This document shows, one piece after another, positions 47,492 through 60,600 of a stretch of DNA of 64,000 nt. Source of the stretch: Notospermus geniculatus (lineage: Eukaryota; Nemertea; Pilidiophora; Heteronemertea; Lineidae). The notes beneath the pieces were generated by a model that searched no databases, was not told where the DNA came from, and saw only the letters and a list, made by a program, of their open reading frames with translations. The position numbers and the translations under genes are program-made. How positions within the stretch are numbered: the stretch's first letter is position 1; every line of letters begins with the position of its first letter. The DNA is taken from positions 568,447 through 632,446 of the forward strand of contig NMRB01000037.1 in assembly GCA_002633025.1 (NCBI GenBank), written 5' to 3'.

Positions 47492-47758
47492 CAAAGTCTC
47501 CCTAAAGAGATTGCTTACTGGGTATCACGTCTGCTTAGCAATCGGCAGGTCTGGAGTTGAAATCCAGCATGTGACATTGGATAAATCATCCCTTGCTTTT
47601 CGTCTATTGGATTGGACAACCCATGGTGACTTGTACCTTGTGCCTTTCCAAGGGCAAGGCCCCATCCAATCATGAGTAGCTTGAGATGGCCTCTTTATAC
47701 TTACCAGGGTTAATTAATTGGCTGAATGCTCTGTGGCTTTGGCCCTGTGGAAAAAATC
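47492..47758 (+). mobile_element. tRNA-derived SINE, family 1, worn copy
   Basis: TTGCTTACTGGGTATCACGT stands at the A-box position and AGTTGAAATCC at the B-box position; then AAGGGCAAGGCCCCATCCAA, GAGTAGCTTGAGATGGCCTC, CTTACCAGGG and GCTTTGGCCCTG. It is the same layout as the 7788 copy, with decayed promoter boxes. Confidence 0.78.
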
Positions 47759-48093
47759 CGATCCAATACAATACCGGTACATGTATGTCTAGCGACAAGT
47801 GAATGATGGTGATTCTTCGAGTCCTGAGTCGTCATTCTGCTGGGGCATATCTGCTGTTGGATGTGCATTGTTCAACACAAACCAACCACAAGCAAAAATC
47901 AAGATGAAATTGAGAAGCAATTGCTGCATCACATCGCATGCCCCAAGAATTTTGATTTCATCGGTTGAACATCGCTAATCTGATTTGTTTAGGAAAAGCA
48001 TGGTTCAGTTATTGTGCTGTGATCAATTTAGGATCGAGGCCTTGAAAAGTAGGCCTTCCTGTCATCACTTGCAGCAAGATTAACCCGCCCGAT

Positions 48094-48223
48094 TTGCCAT
48101 TTGGCTACAAATTCCTTTAATTTTCAATTCAAAGATCGCCCCCAAAATTTTCCATTATATAACATCCACCAGTTGGATTATTTGGCTACAACTACTGTAC
48201 ATTGACTTGTAGCCAAATGGCGA
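48094..48223. mobile_element. Short inverted-repeat element with TTGCCATTTGGCTACAA ends
   Basis: The 17-base left end is matched by TTGTAGCCAAATGGCGA at the right; TTTGGCTACAAC also recurs inside at 48181. TTTGTAGCCAAATG near 6420 and TGTAGCCAAGTGG near 49500 may be stray ends. Confidence 0.65.
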
Positions 48224-49993
48224 TGAGTTGTTGACGTCACTCTGCCAACCTCTCTGACAGAGCAAAGTTTGCCAGAGCTGTTGTACTTTGAACAACAAAG
48301 AATTATTTTATTACCTTCATATCTTAGCTGTCTGCGAACAGCAAAAAAACACAACCGTTTGAAGCTGAATGCATTCTTTCCTAGCCAGATTAATTTCAAG
48401 CCCTGACTGATCTGATGCAAAGTAGCATATCTGTATGATTACACAATAAATATTCTCCTAAAAGCTTTTTCGACAAAAATATCTGGAGCTTTAAGGTAGC
48501 GTTCTGAGATTCTTCTGTCTGTGTCTCTATTCTCTGCACATCCCGTGTGTATTCAAGCTGCATATTAACAACAATATCAATATCAATAAGCTGCTGATCC
48601 TTCATAAAGGTAGTTGTACACCTCTCGAGTTAGTAGAATGTCAGAACTGTTGTATTTTCCAGCTTAGAAGATTAGACACGGATCAGTCTCTACAGGGTGT
48701 ACAAAGAGAAACGGATTGACTTGTAGATGATCATGTTCAGGTTTCACACGGCGGTGACGTTTATTTTTGACGTACCGGTATGAAATATGATAATGTTGGA
48801 GGTAGTTACCGATAGATAAACATTGTTAAACATTACGTCAGCTCAGGAATTTTGCTCTTTGCATGCAGACTCTTGACTGCCTCCACCTTCAAGGATATCA
48901 CATCATGTTCCAAAAAAATGGCTGTTTTTACCACAAGAGGATTATCCGCTGAAAGTTTGGCAAATTCTGCTAATGATTCCTTTATCATAGCACAGATCAT
49001 GAAGATTCTGATTAATTCTTTACAGCTATCACTAGAAGGGGTATTTGGCTGCTGACAAGAGTGATTGGACAGTGTTTCCGCCAGAGGGGGGATGGGGGGG
49101 ATGAATCCCCTCCTCAAAAATTTCAAGGAGGGGATATCCCCCCTCAAGTTTGCAGACTAACCTTTTCCAAATATCACTATTTTCACATCAGTAGTGTTTT
49201 TCTTTAATTTGTCACATTTCAAATGCAATTTTCATGCAGAAGGAAGACTAATTTTGCATTTTGGAGTGTAAAAAATGACTAGAGGCCATTTTTAACCCCC
49301 CCCAATTTTTTTTCAAAAAAATATTTTTTTCGAAAATCCTGGTGGAAACCCTGTTGGAGAGAGTGGGTCCTGTTTCAAGGGCTGTTGCTCCCAAAGTTCT
49401 GATAAAAAACATTTTTTTCATACAGAATTCTGTACAAAATTTGCAAAATAGTGTCCTTTGCACCTCCTCGCCTGCTGAATGGGGAAGCTAGCTATGGCCC
49501 TGTAGCCAAGTGGCATCTAGTCATGCTAGTAGGGGCTGTGACTTTTTGACGTGCAGATAAGTACATTTATGTGCTCTGATCATCAAGATTCCCATTTTAT
49601 AGCACCAACAAGTGCTCAGCTGCTCTCCTGCAGATGATTACGGGAATCTCAGTAAATCAAAGATTAATGGTTTTCCAGGAAATTCATGTTTATGCAATTG
49701 GCTCGGAAAGGGTTAATTCATGTCTTTTAAGTGCAGTTCATGGAAAATACAGGACATTTTATTGCATACCGGAAGTTTTGTTCCTTCTTGTATCATTTTG
49801 TTATACTAACCTTTCTCAAAAGGCTACCGTAATGAAATTTCTTCCCCAGAATCACGTCCTCATTCCTTCGTACTCTACGATCTATTGATTATCGATATTT
49901 TACACAATTGTCACTAACTACATAATAATGCATTTATTCATTTCATTATTGTAATTACGCTATATTCTTGGCTTTTTTCAGGTGAGTTATAGA
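48224..49993. other. No gene seen
   Basis: Includes a CCCC/GGGG-rich patch near 49080-49145 and 49295-49310. No exon recognised. Confidence 0.6.
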
Positions 49994-50116
49994 CGTCAGT
50001 GCGTGCGTGATCAAGTATACTGGGTAATGTACACCGTCAGTGCGTGCGTGATCAAGTATACTGGGTAATGTACACCGTCAGTGCGTGCGTGATCAAGTAT
50101 ACTGGGTAATGTACAC
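49994..50116. repeat. 41-bp tandem repeat, three perfect copies
   Basis: Unit CGTCAGTGCGTGCGTGATCA, AGTATACTGGGTAATGTACAC at 49994, 50035 and 50076, with a partial fourth (CGTCAC). Confidence 0.96.
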
Positions 50117-50579
50117 CGTCACAATCATTGGAGACCGCTCACATTTTCTCACACTGAGTTTGCTTAGCAAGCTGAGACCGTTTCTCACCACACAGCCCTA
50201 ATTTTCTCTTGATAGCTCATTTTAGATTGAGTTACAAGAGCTGTACATAATTAACCACCGTCTATCTCAGGATGTGAAATATATTGCTATACTTAGCTAT
50301 GAAAGCTTGTCTTCTTCCCGTGTTTAGTAAATTAATAGCCAGGGCAGGATGATTAAGATTATGGCTCAGGTGTGCTCACAAATATGTCCCATTATTGAGT
50401 ATTAAATTACGGTAATTGAAATACATGTATATCTGGAGTTCAAAAATTTTAACAGTCTGGTGAAGATTTGTGCCTGAGTCGTCCATTGCTTTCTTTCGTT
50501 GAGTTGAACACCGATGAATCTGATTGGAACTTCCAGCTCACATGCTGTCAGGAGCAGATCAGGTATTTTCTGCACAGCA

Positions 50580-50720
50580 GTGCCATCTCTTAAATCATCA
50601 GTGAACTATACCACATGAAGCCAGTGGTAGTGGCACAGGAGTGCCATCTCTTAAAATGATCAGTAAACTATATCACATGAAGCCAGTGGTAGTGGCACAG
50701 GAGTGCCATCTCTTAAGTGA
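50580..50720. repeat. Tandem repeat, period 61-62 bp
   Basis: GTGCCATCTCTTAAATCATC at 50580, again at 50641 and a third partial start at 50703; units contain CACATGAAGCCAGTGGTAGT, GGCACAGGA. Confidence 0.92.
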
Positions 50721-53700
50721 TTGGCTAACTAACCAGGCTGATGGCATTGTGGCCCCGCTTCAGCGAAAGTAGAACTAGAAGGTTAGAACTTGATTACTGA
50801 TGAGGTTTTTGCACTTCCACTTATTCAAAACCCCATGTTTGACCCAGGTCTAAAAAAGCCTAAGTTGGGTTAAACGCCAAGTTTTGATAACACTGCTGAT
50901 AAGTGGATGGGCAAAAAGGAGTTTAGTGGTCTTGGTGGAAGTGCTACACTTCCGTAATATTCAGAATGTCGATGTGAAAAGCGAGTTACAGCTGCAGGAA
51001 CCTAGCTCTCCCCAAACTGTAGGTGAGATCAGGTGCAAAGATGGGAATATGATCAAATTCTGATTTGCAATCTCAAGTGGACTGAAAATAGAAATACTCA
51101 TTCAGATAACATTTTAAGCCGATGACGTATATGACCTTGGAATGCAATTTACTTGAATCCATTGTGTACCGGTACTCTGCATAAGAAGGTACAAATTGAT
51201 GCATCATGTAAGGAATGGATGTTGATCCGTATGTACACTTTGGTCAGAATTTGTGACAACACATCGATGGCACTTACAATGGCATGTGTCCTCCCAGTTG
51301 TAGCAAATGAGAAAGTAACTTACCGGTACTGGTTAGTCAAAATTAACGACTGTTATGGGCAAATTTGGGTGCTTTTGCCAAGAAGTGTGTGAAATAGCAG
51401 AAAAACCTCTCCTTGTGAATGAACAAAAATTCATAAGCGCTCGCCTTATAAATTTTTGGAATGAATGATCAGTTTTGATAACTGTTTTATCTCAACTTTT
51501 AGCTGACCTACTTTTTGCTGGTGCCATCACTTCAGTTAATCACTAGGTTATTGACCTTCTGACGAAACACCGTGTAGTCCCTAGTTGCATTCAGTGTTGA
51601 AATTCAGATTATGTTTTCAAAAAGTACAAAATAATGTGATTTTCCTTTAACTAAAACTATGCTGTGGTAAAAAGGGGAACATTAATGATATCAAATACCA
51701 AACGATGACAAGGGCGCTCCTTTAATCCTGTGAGCAATAATCTCCGTACAAATGCTACAGAGCCGAGTTGCTTAGCGACCGCGCTGTCTTTCCTCTCTTG
51801 TTCTCTATTTGCTCGACTTAGTAGAATTGTCGGAAGAAGGTTGGTACAGGAAGGCTGAAATCATTTGTATTCCTTCCCGTGGCATTAGGTTGATGATGTG
51901 GATGTCGGCCCGTGTTTCAGTCATGCTTCAAATTCATGCTCATTTCATGCATCATCTGTGCATGAAACATGCTGTTTTTTTCGTAGAGGCAGGTGTTTGG
52001 GTGGATTCATTGATCATTCTGCACTGCTGTCCCAGGGTCCCAAACATAGAAAGGTCATCAGCTTGATCTGAATATCTAACGAACTTCAGTTCAGGAAACG
52101 CTGTTTCGCATATCTTGGCAATAAATCGTCAACTAAGTGTTCTTGTTCAGTGTCCAGAATGGAGTGTGGAAGTGAATGAGTGGAAACGGACTGAATTGAA
52201 GCAAAGATCAGGCCAGCATGATTCCTGATGTCAGCTGCATTGAATAATCTAATAGCAGTGGTATAAAGGTTCTTCACGTGACGTCACAGCTCAAAATGTC
52301 CGCCGTTTTGGCCGTCAAATGACGCAACGTCACAGCATCAACACAGCGTTCAGCACGCAGTTTTAACGTTGTCGGCAGTCATCGACCCTCTTCTACAGCC
52401 ACCGACAGCAAGCCATATGGACAATTCGCTTTGTTTTCAACACGGTTTTCACACCAGACCAACTACTTATGCTCAGAAACTGTGAGAGGAAAAGTGATTT
52501 GTTGAGTTGTATGCTCCCAGTGGTCTGTACGGGCCGCTAAACTTTTGAACCGAGAACAAGATGGCAGCCTCCAGGCTTCATTTTGACGACTTTTGTCAAA
52601 TGCTAAAAAACTTAAAACAATGGCAGCTAGGCCTATCAGTAGCTGGTCTGGTGTCACAATGGTGATCATAGAGTTATTTGATGGAGATAATTTGGAAAAA
52701 AGTGCTATCCAACTTTCCCTATGAATTTCCTTTGCCTTTCTCAGCTGAATAGCACTTCTGTGCATTCCAACATCAGCTGGGGTCTAGAATGAAGCCAGCA
52801 GTCTAATTACCCATGGACATGGCATCATCCATCTCCCAGTTACAAACATAAACCCAGTCCTGTGTGGGCTGTTTTCGTAATTATGCCCTGCTCGCTCGCT
52901 ACTCATATGTCTTACTTATTTTCTGGGTAATGCTAGCCTAGTCCGGAGAATATTGGACTGGCTAATTTGTCAGATCATTAAGAGACATTCCTGAAGTGCA
53001 TGGTCTACACTCTTGCCACATTCGAATTTCGATCACTTGGTGTTGGTGAAAACTGCGATTGTTCCCTGCATGCCAGTTCAGGATTATCGCTGGTATCAAT
53101 AGTGTGATTGTTGTTACGGTTTGGAAATATTTGGTTGGACCCTTTCCGAATCCAGTTACTTACATACCGTAGTTGAGAGTCGGTACTGGTATTGGCAGGA
53201 CTGGTAAAGCTGGATTCTTTTTCATGCTGGTTTGGGGTGCCGGTATCTCTGTCTTTGGTAATGACTGTTGTTAGTGCTCTTGGAGTCTTATCTTACTGGA
53301 AATATTTGATTGCATTCTTTCAGAATCCCGTGATTTACGCACCATAATTTGAGACTTGGTAACGATTATTTCTCATGGTGGTATGGGGTCTCAGTGAATG
53401 ATACTCACTGTCAGCGTCATGGATTCGTTCGGAAGTATTATGTAGGACAGACCCTTTCCAAATTTGAGGATTCACATTCTTATCCATAAAAAACTGACTC
53501 TGCGCTCAGTTTCATCGATATTCAAATTAATTGATGGACCTTTCGAGATTTCCTGAAGTTTGCCAACAAATCAAAAGTAATGGCCGACATCCTCGTCCAT
53601 TTGCCTTGATGATCCTTGAGAATGATTTAATGTCTTGGCTTCTAATTCACCATGGATATTACCTCACCTGTGTCACTGATATTGGCAACAGTTGAAACAC

Positions 53701-53886
53701 GCAAATTGAAAAAAATGCCAATACTCTCTCCTTTATTTCGTAAAGGATTAGCATAACATTGTCTGTGTTTCTGAAATACACTGCTGAAGAGGGATACCGT
53801 TCACAAGTTGAACCAGGAGTGACCCTTCTCTTTGAGCATTCCTGTTTCTTTTGAAGCTTGTGTTGCAGTGTGGACTCTACTTTACT
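50721..53886. other. No gene seen
   Basis: Contains the small inverted repeat at 51428. The patch 52270-52330 is rich in TGACGTCA/ACGTCAC words but forms no defined element. Confidence 0.6.
51428..51467. repeat. Small inverted repeat AAAAATTCATAA ... TTATAAATTTTT
   Basis: CAAAAATTCATAAGCG and CGCCTTATAAATTTTTG form a short hairpin. The same motif is at 22518-22560 and, weaker, at 30303-30340. Confidence 0.7.
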
Positions 53887-54034
53887 GGTATTATTAGGGA
53901 GTTTTCGCAAAGCCCCCGAAATGCCAACGCCAATGCCAAACCCATTGTTCGATGCCACGAAGAGAGCACCAAACAATGGCATAGACGTTCGCGTCAGTGT
54001 TTCGGGGGCTTTGCAAAAACTGTCTATTAATACC
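53887..54034. mobile_element. 148-bp hairpin MITE with AAAGCCCCCGAAA arms
   Basis: GGTATTATTAGGGAGTTTTC, GCAAAGCCCCCGAAA at the left; TTTCGGGGGCTTTGCAAAAA, CTGTCTATTAATACC at the right. Inner GCCAACGCCAATGCC and GGCATAGACGTTCGCGT add further pairing. TATTA-rich flanks hide the exact target duplication. Confidence 0.84.
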
Positions 54035-54629
54035 CTCACCAAAATGTATCATGGTCAGCAAACAAAAGCAAAAGCAGGCAAAGTCTGGTATTTTATAATC
54101 AAAAAGTATGCCCTATCACTGTGGGGTTATCTTCAATGTCAAGTTTGGTTCTTATAATTTGTAAAATTGTGTCAATTTCCAAATGACATCCATTGAGATA
54201 AGTCAGCATAACTTAGTTATTGGGGGTAAATAAATGGTAATTTTGAGTGTTTGACCCCACGGGGGCACTGGTCACGGTAGACCTACTATACTCATTGATA
54301 ATGGCCCGAAAATCTGGGAGTGGTGGTGGCCGTGGACTGCTTGGAGGTACCCAGTGCATGCTGCAAGGTATCCATGCCATCAGTAATTTCTCTTCATTAT
54401 GTTCGATCTTCTCCACAAATGAGGGTTTGGCCAGGCTTCCTGCTCATTCTGACAGCCCATTAACTGTCATCATTAATGACTCGTTTCACTGTGGATGGTT
54501 GTAATTCGGATGTATTGTACTGAAAATATTTTCCGGACTAATTAATTTATTGTGGTCGTAAGAGGTCCATTGGGATGTTTATGGACCTAACTATACACTG
54601 TGAATATTGTGTCAGCGTAGTTTAGAGCC

Positions 54630-54692
54630 ATGGCCCTTAGGAGGCAGATGTCATTGGTGGATCGTCGCACCCGTAGACACAGTTTCCATGAG
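54630..54692 (+). CDS. Candidate short alternative first exon, possibly of the PDE3 gene
   Basis: An ATG in good context (GAGCCATGG) with an in-frame TAG 12 bases upstream opens 21 codons, MALRRQMSLVDRRTRRHSFHE, before a plausible donor (GAG/GTAGGT). The phase is 0, which is what the PDE3 exon at 61820 needs. The peptide is strongly basic with two R-R-x-S sites (RRQMS, RRHS), like the phosphorylated stretch that precedes the same position in vertebrate PDE3, but I cannot align it to a known PDE3 sequence. It is about 7.1 kb upstream of the confirmed exon on the same strand. It may equally be a chance ORF: the frame stays open past the donor to 54851. Everything beyond the ORF and splice signal is inference. 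Confidence 0.22.
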
Positions 54693-55959
54693 GTAGGTTG
54701 TCTTTCTTTAAATGTTCAGGCCAAGTCACGTTTATTCTTTAGTCGTAGTTTTCAGTATGGTTTCCAATTTGGATTCTTTGTGGTATTTCAAATTTACACT
54801 GTTGCCTGGGAATGGAACGTCTCTGTGTTCATGCCATGCCACTCCACATGAGTGTCCTAAAATTTGTTTCCGTATCGGCAAGCGGCAACTCGGCTGTAAA
54901 AGTGATTTGTTCATTGGCCGTAGTGAAGTCGTACAGAAACCAACAATTGTGAATTGCCTATTTTGAGAGCCGAAGTCGTGGGAGAAAGCTCTCCTCTGGA
55001 AGAGCCCCTCTCCTTGTGATTTTCCACGGCCGCGAGACCACACTTACAGAATGACTAACCACTTGCAACTCGTTGTCATTTCGAATTTACTCTTGATTTC
55101 CTTTCGCCCCTCAACCTTCCCACAAAATAATTCTAATCAAATCCGAATCAGAAAATCCTATAATATCATCAAGAGGATCCTTGTATTCGTCCTCTGGCCA
55201 ACTGACTGCCGCCAACTTTTCCAATTCCGTGTATTCCATAACTTGCTCAATTTCTTCTTTCTGATCTTGTCACATCCTACGGCTTCTTGATGATTGCCTG
55301 TGTTCCATCGCATCCTCGCTGACGAGCCCCGGGCTGCTTTCCCGATGCTAGATTGTAATCACAAATGATACAATATCAATATATAGTCCATCTAGAGTCA
55401 ATAATATAGAAATGTAGCTTAGGTATGTGTCTCCTGAGCTGCTTGATGTTGATCTAGAGTGAATCTGATCAGGTGCCATTGGGAAGACGTCCTTGGATAA
55501 AACTGCTAATGAGTTCATTTTGTCCCACGCTGCAATGGCTTGACGTACTTAGGTTTCTACAATTACCTGCGCAGAAAGACCGTTCGCACAGCCACACTTG
55601 ACCACAAAAAGCATTACTGGAACAAAAACGTGTGCTGTGTACATCATGCAATTGAGTGATGCATGATGAATAGCGCAGTTTGTTCTGGCTTTTTTTTGTG
55701 GTCATGAAGAGGTGGCGTGAAAAGATCTATTCCTTCTTCTTTTGCATGCTCAACAACCCGTTATGTTTTGATTTATGCTGAGTTACTGACGGCACAGGTA
55801 CTGGTAGAGATGTTTTATGAGCCCACATCAGTGCACTTTACCCTGTGAGGCCATCTTTAGCCTGCCTTAGCTGATGAACATAGATACTCAGGAACCTCCA
55901 GTGGTTGTAAGTCTCACTCACAAAACTGTGAAAAGCCAGAAATATTACTTTCTTGAAGC

Positions 55960-56060
55960 CCACTCTCTGGTACAGCCAGAAAAACAAATCAGGTTCTCCC
56001 AGATTCAAACCCTGGCTCTGTGTTGTATGTAATGAGCGGTTTTACCCACTGAGCACGCTG
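55960..56060 (-). mobile_element. tRNA-like SINE or tRNA pseudogene
   Basis: On the minus strand GTGCTCAGTGGGTAAAACCG looks like an A box region and GGGTTTGAATCTGGGAG like a B box, about 40 bases apart. I could not fold a clean cloverleaf, so it is not a working tRNA gene. Confidence 0.5.
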
Positions 56061-57433
56061 TGTGGCAAATTTCTTTGAAATGCAGCTCGATGGCGAAAAG
56101 GCCCATGCAAGTTATCCCTTTGCAGCTGGTAGCTATAAAGTAAGATATGGAAAATGTAAAGAATGCACACTGATCCCTGTGTCTTCAACCGAATTTCAGC
56201 TGAGGAACTCACCAGTTCAATGCAGTCAACTGACACTATGGCTTCCTGTTTCTGGTCTTAGAGAAAATAGAAAATTCTAACAGGTGGTCAAAAGACCACA
56301 GACCGTGAAGGGAAATGGTGCTTTTCCTGTAGAAATTCCAGACATGAAATCTTGTGAATCCAAATGTGGATTCAATTGCACGATTAATTTGCCCATTGGG
56401 AATCTTTCAAATGAATTCTGTGGTAAAATAATGATCAAATGTGACAGGTCGATGTGCTGAACGAGGTGGCAATTAGCATTAGCAACCAGTCCATCAGGAA
56501 TAAGATCTGAAATATGCCTTTAATGAATGGGCATCAAGAGAGGAAATTGTCAGTGTTGATGTCATCGTCATCAATCCATTTACCGTTTGATACGAAGGAC
56601 AAACTTCCACACTTCCCAATGGAGGATGGTCTGTTTTGCTGGTCTCTATCTGCACAATGTATTATGTTTGGGAGGTGGTGTTGGGGTATGACTCCATCGG
56701 ACTATCTCCAGTGGTTCTGCAGCAACTCTGTTTCTTTCATCGAACAACAGATGGCAGTTGGGTGCACCACATTAGGGCCCATAGTTCCACAGTTACCTTA
56801 GAGATGGTGACACCGTTCACTGATCACTGACAGGAAAATCTTGCGATCAAAGTGGGTCACCACCATTGGATTATTCTGAATGTTCTGGTGAGGTTGGCCT
56901 TTTGTTTCATTCTCTTTGAATGGCAACCATTTCAAAAGCTTCCCTTTGGATTACTTTTTTTCGTGTACATGCCTATTTCAATTAAAGGTTGATGAACTAT
57001 AGTTCAAAGTGATCCGGTTAACGAGTCAGCTGTGATTGACTGTAACCCTCTTTACCCAATTCTTGTTGATCTGCAGCCAGTTAAGATTCCGTTTAAGCTG
57101 CCTTGTGCATTAATGCCTCTCAAACTGTAAGCAAACAGGGTTCCAAAGGTAGCTGTTTCCTTGTCATTTGTGGAAAACTTCCTAAGACTTATGGGTTTGC
57201 CATTACTGACGTTGGTGTGAGAATTCTGCGAATTTCTGGTCATTGTGTTGCGAAAGTGAATACAATACATACAGTGCTGCTCTTTCCTACAAGACATCGT
57301 GAAGAGGTTTGATGCCTTCATGATGACATGTGAACTGCTGTTTTATACATTGCATGTATAACTGCTGTTTCATGCATGATACAATGTATGTATATCTGCT
57401 GCACATTGATAAATAGCTACTTCGTCCATTATA

Positions 57434-57569
57434 TGTGACCCGCCACAGCAAAACCCGGAATAAGTCGCTCTGAGCTTGGCAGGTTGAGATGAAATGTTTG
57501 TCAATTTCAATATTGTCTGACTGACTCTATTTCAGTCAGTCACTCTAGGTTTTGCTGTGGTGGGTCACA
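57434..57569. mobile_element. 136-bp MITE with TGTGACCC ends, family B
   Basis: TGTGACCCGCCACAGCAAAA at the left and GGTTTTGCTGTGGTGGGTCA+CA at the right; flanks TATA on both sides. It shares the TGTGACCC terminus and an AAAACC word with the element at 35275, so they may use the same transposase. Confidence 0.85.
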
Positions 57570-57624
57570 TATACACTATACAGTCACTCTAGGTTTTGCT
57601 GTGGTGGGTCACATATACACTATA
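57537..57624. repeat. 44-bp tandem duplication of the right end of the 57434 MITE
   Basis: CAGTCACTCTAGGTTTTGCT, GTGGTGGGTCACATATACAC, TATA occurs twice without change (57537-57580, 57581-57624), so one left end now faces two right ends. Confidence 0.95.
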
Positions 57625-60600
57625 CACAACTGCTATTTCATACACTTCATACAGCCGCTTCTTCCTATTCTCAGAAATTCCCAACACTGGTTGATCTCAC
57701 TGCTATTGATATTTGACCAGAAACTAATCCACGCATAACTCCCCATCAGCTTATCCTCCAGCTTTGTCAGTTACAGCGATGATTTCTTTGACGTGGCGGA
57801 CTTCTTACGCGAAGCCATAATATAGCGTTGAAATCGCCTACTTTATGAACGCTTTGTGTAGCTCACAAACGGTTCACGATAGGGCTTGGTGGTGAATAGC
57901 CAACTGAGAAGAAACTATGATCGTGTGTTGAATCGTTCCTCTGACTTGCCGAGGCTTTGGTCTGTCTTTTTTCATACCAGTAGATTTATTACCAGGACGT
58001 TTGAACTCGGGGTGATGAGTTATGTGGGAACTTCTCAGCGTTCTAGATTAGCGTTATCGTTTTGTCAGAGAATGGATGATGATTCGGATTGGAAGAACGT
58101 TTGGTGATTTTCTCAGATCTTTCTTTCTTTTCCCGAGATTTGCAATAGAAATGTGAAACCAACCACTGTGAAGAAAAATCACAGAAAAATAATGCACAAA
58201 GAACATATTCCCTGGCGCTTTCGCTTCACTAGACATGGGTCAAGATGCTCTCTTGTCATGATGACCCCAGTATATAATATCTGATTATATGACGTTAGGG
58301 GACCACATTATGGCCACTCAGACACGTTGTGTGGAAGGTAAAAAGGTGATTTGCCTACGAAATTAGTATTTTCTGCAACATTGTATTTGTGGTTATCAGG
58401 GCTGAGAAATCATATACCATTTGACATTTACTAATGAGAGAGTTGGCATAGAAGTATTCTATACCTAGCTGTTGTATGGACTAGATGCAAGGACCCGAAA
58501 GCCGCAAATTAGCAAAACTGCTTGTGATGTGGATCACCATATCAATATTGACCTTGGACAGAGTGCTTTCTATCAAACTTTCCTGGCATAAGAACGGATG
58601 AGATTCCAGACAGTTTGATTCCTTACCAATCAGGAAACAGAGGCAACGTGTCACATGGAGGGAGATATCTGCCAAGAGGTAGGTCGGTGGATACTGATCT
58701 ACAGGCCTATATCCATAGAGGCCTCGGGCCTTGTTCTGTCAGCTTCTCAAGCGAAGAGAACATTCTGATGCAACTGCTTCAACCATTAACTTTTATAGTT
58801 CTTTCTTATCAATTACTCAACATGTTTCCAACATTTCTGGATGGATGAGCACAGTCAGTTACTCATACCCAATGGGATTGTGTTGGAAGTATTCCTCAGT
58901 TGGTAAAAAGTAAACTTCATGTCGCCCTCCATCCAGGGCCCCCTGGTGTTCGGACTTGTCACCAGTGCTCTGACGTGGGAAGTCAGCTCTGCGACTGCCG
59001 AAAACCGACGGGGGCTCGGCATGGTCACCCTCCCTCGCAGACGCCAACTGTATGCTGTCTTCAAATGCCATGTCCATTTGACAAAGCGTTGTGATAAAAC
59101 ACAGCATTGAGAAGCTATCAATGCAAACACAGCTGTGTTTACCACTGTACTGGTTGGGAGATGCGATGGTATTTTACTTATTCATGAACAGGTTAAAGAG
59201 CTCAAAAGGCTTGATGGGCAACATCAATATACCAATACCTGCATATGACAATTAATGGTGCAATTAGTGCAAATGCCTGGAAGTGGATAATGGAATGGTG
59301 AGAGCCAACAGTCTTGGAGGAGATCAAACAACGAGTGGTTGAAACTGATCCAAATGACCACACTTACCATTGGATGATGGTCAACTATAGGAATGCTGTC
59401 TGTTGCAAATAGTTCATATTTTTTGCACCTAATCAAATTCCGAAAAACCTGCTGATATTTGAGGCGATGCTGTAACAGGAATTTTTGTTTTAAAAGAGAT
59501 AATTGTTCCAGCCTCATCCACCTGCCGCCAGCAAATCAGAGAGCGGAAATAGCAACCTGTGGAACTTAGCTGTTTCCATGGTAACCGCTTTATTTAATTT
59601 GAGCACAATATGAAATTATGTGGTAACATAATATTAGGTGAATGAGCGTTTGCCTAGAGGATGCAATCAACGAAATGATTGTTCAAGTTTATGTCAGTCA
59701 TTAGGCTCGTTAATGGTGTCTCTTGATCACTGTAATTTAATTTAATTTTTTCTCCTCAAGCAGCGTGTGATGTCATACTTAAAGGGAATTAGCTGCAGCA
59801 GTCAAAAACGACATTAAGAATAATTTCGTGGCCCACGAAATTCACTTGGACTGCCAAAAATATCTTTAGTTGTCCCTAACGCATGGTGCAACACATGAAA
59901 AGTCCCCGACTCCAGAGCTGCTTCTCACTTACATAACAGCAGCCTGACCCCAATGACAGGAGTCAGTTGTATCAAATACAGTCGACCAGTGAAGTTCCAG
60001 TGTTATGGTCTGACCTCGGAGCCCCTATGACCACACGTTCTCCTCACGTGCTGCGCAGTTCCACACAATGATGTTCACACCTTTCTAAGTCTCGGAGTCG
60101 GATCACCTTAATTTCAATCAGTTTTTCACACTCAAACCATGCTGTGTTCACACATACGTCATCCAGAAGAAATCTCGAAATTCATAGCTCTTGAATTATA
60201 GTTTGTCTGTTACGGTCTCTTCCAATGCATATACAGTTTGGGAATAACTTGCATTCGAAATGGTGATTGCTTTGTTTTCAATGCGAAGACGTCATTCGAT
60301 GCCAAAACTTGGTGAGGAGGTAAGGTTGTGTTGCATTGCTCGTTGGATGAGAAAATTCAACATCATCCGATGTTGCCACCCGAATTGCAACGTTTAGGGT
60401 TATCTTATGATTGTGCAGTGTCACCTCAGTAGGACAGCACATCATGACGCAGAGTGCCGAGCGTTTACATTACAAGTAACATCATGATGCCGTCGGAAAA
60501 ATGCATTACAGCATATGTTGCAGTAATGAGTACCGGTTCTTGTCCAGCTTCAGGCCATGGCACTCTATGTCATGATGTCAAAATACAACTGGCACTTAAA

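Noticed and set aside
49994-50121. CRISPR-like array
   Set aside because: Units are directly contiguous with no spacers, and the genome is eukaryotic.
54693-54851. Continuation of the 54630 ORF as one 73-codon protein
   Set aside because: The basic, serine-motif character ends at the donor; beyond it the sequence is F/V/W-rich without a recognisable motif. The short exon reading is itself only tentative.
55960-56060. Functional tRNA gene
   Set aside because: A- and B-box-like words are present but I could not form a complete cloverleaf with an anticodon loop.
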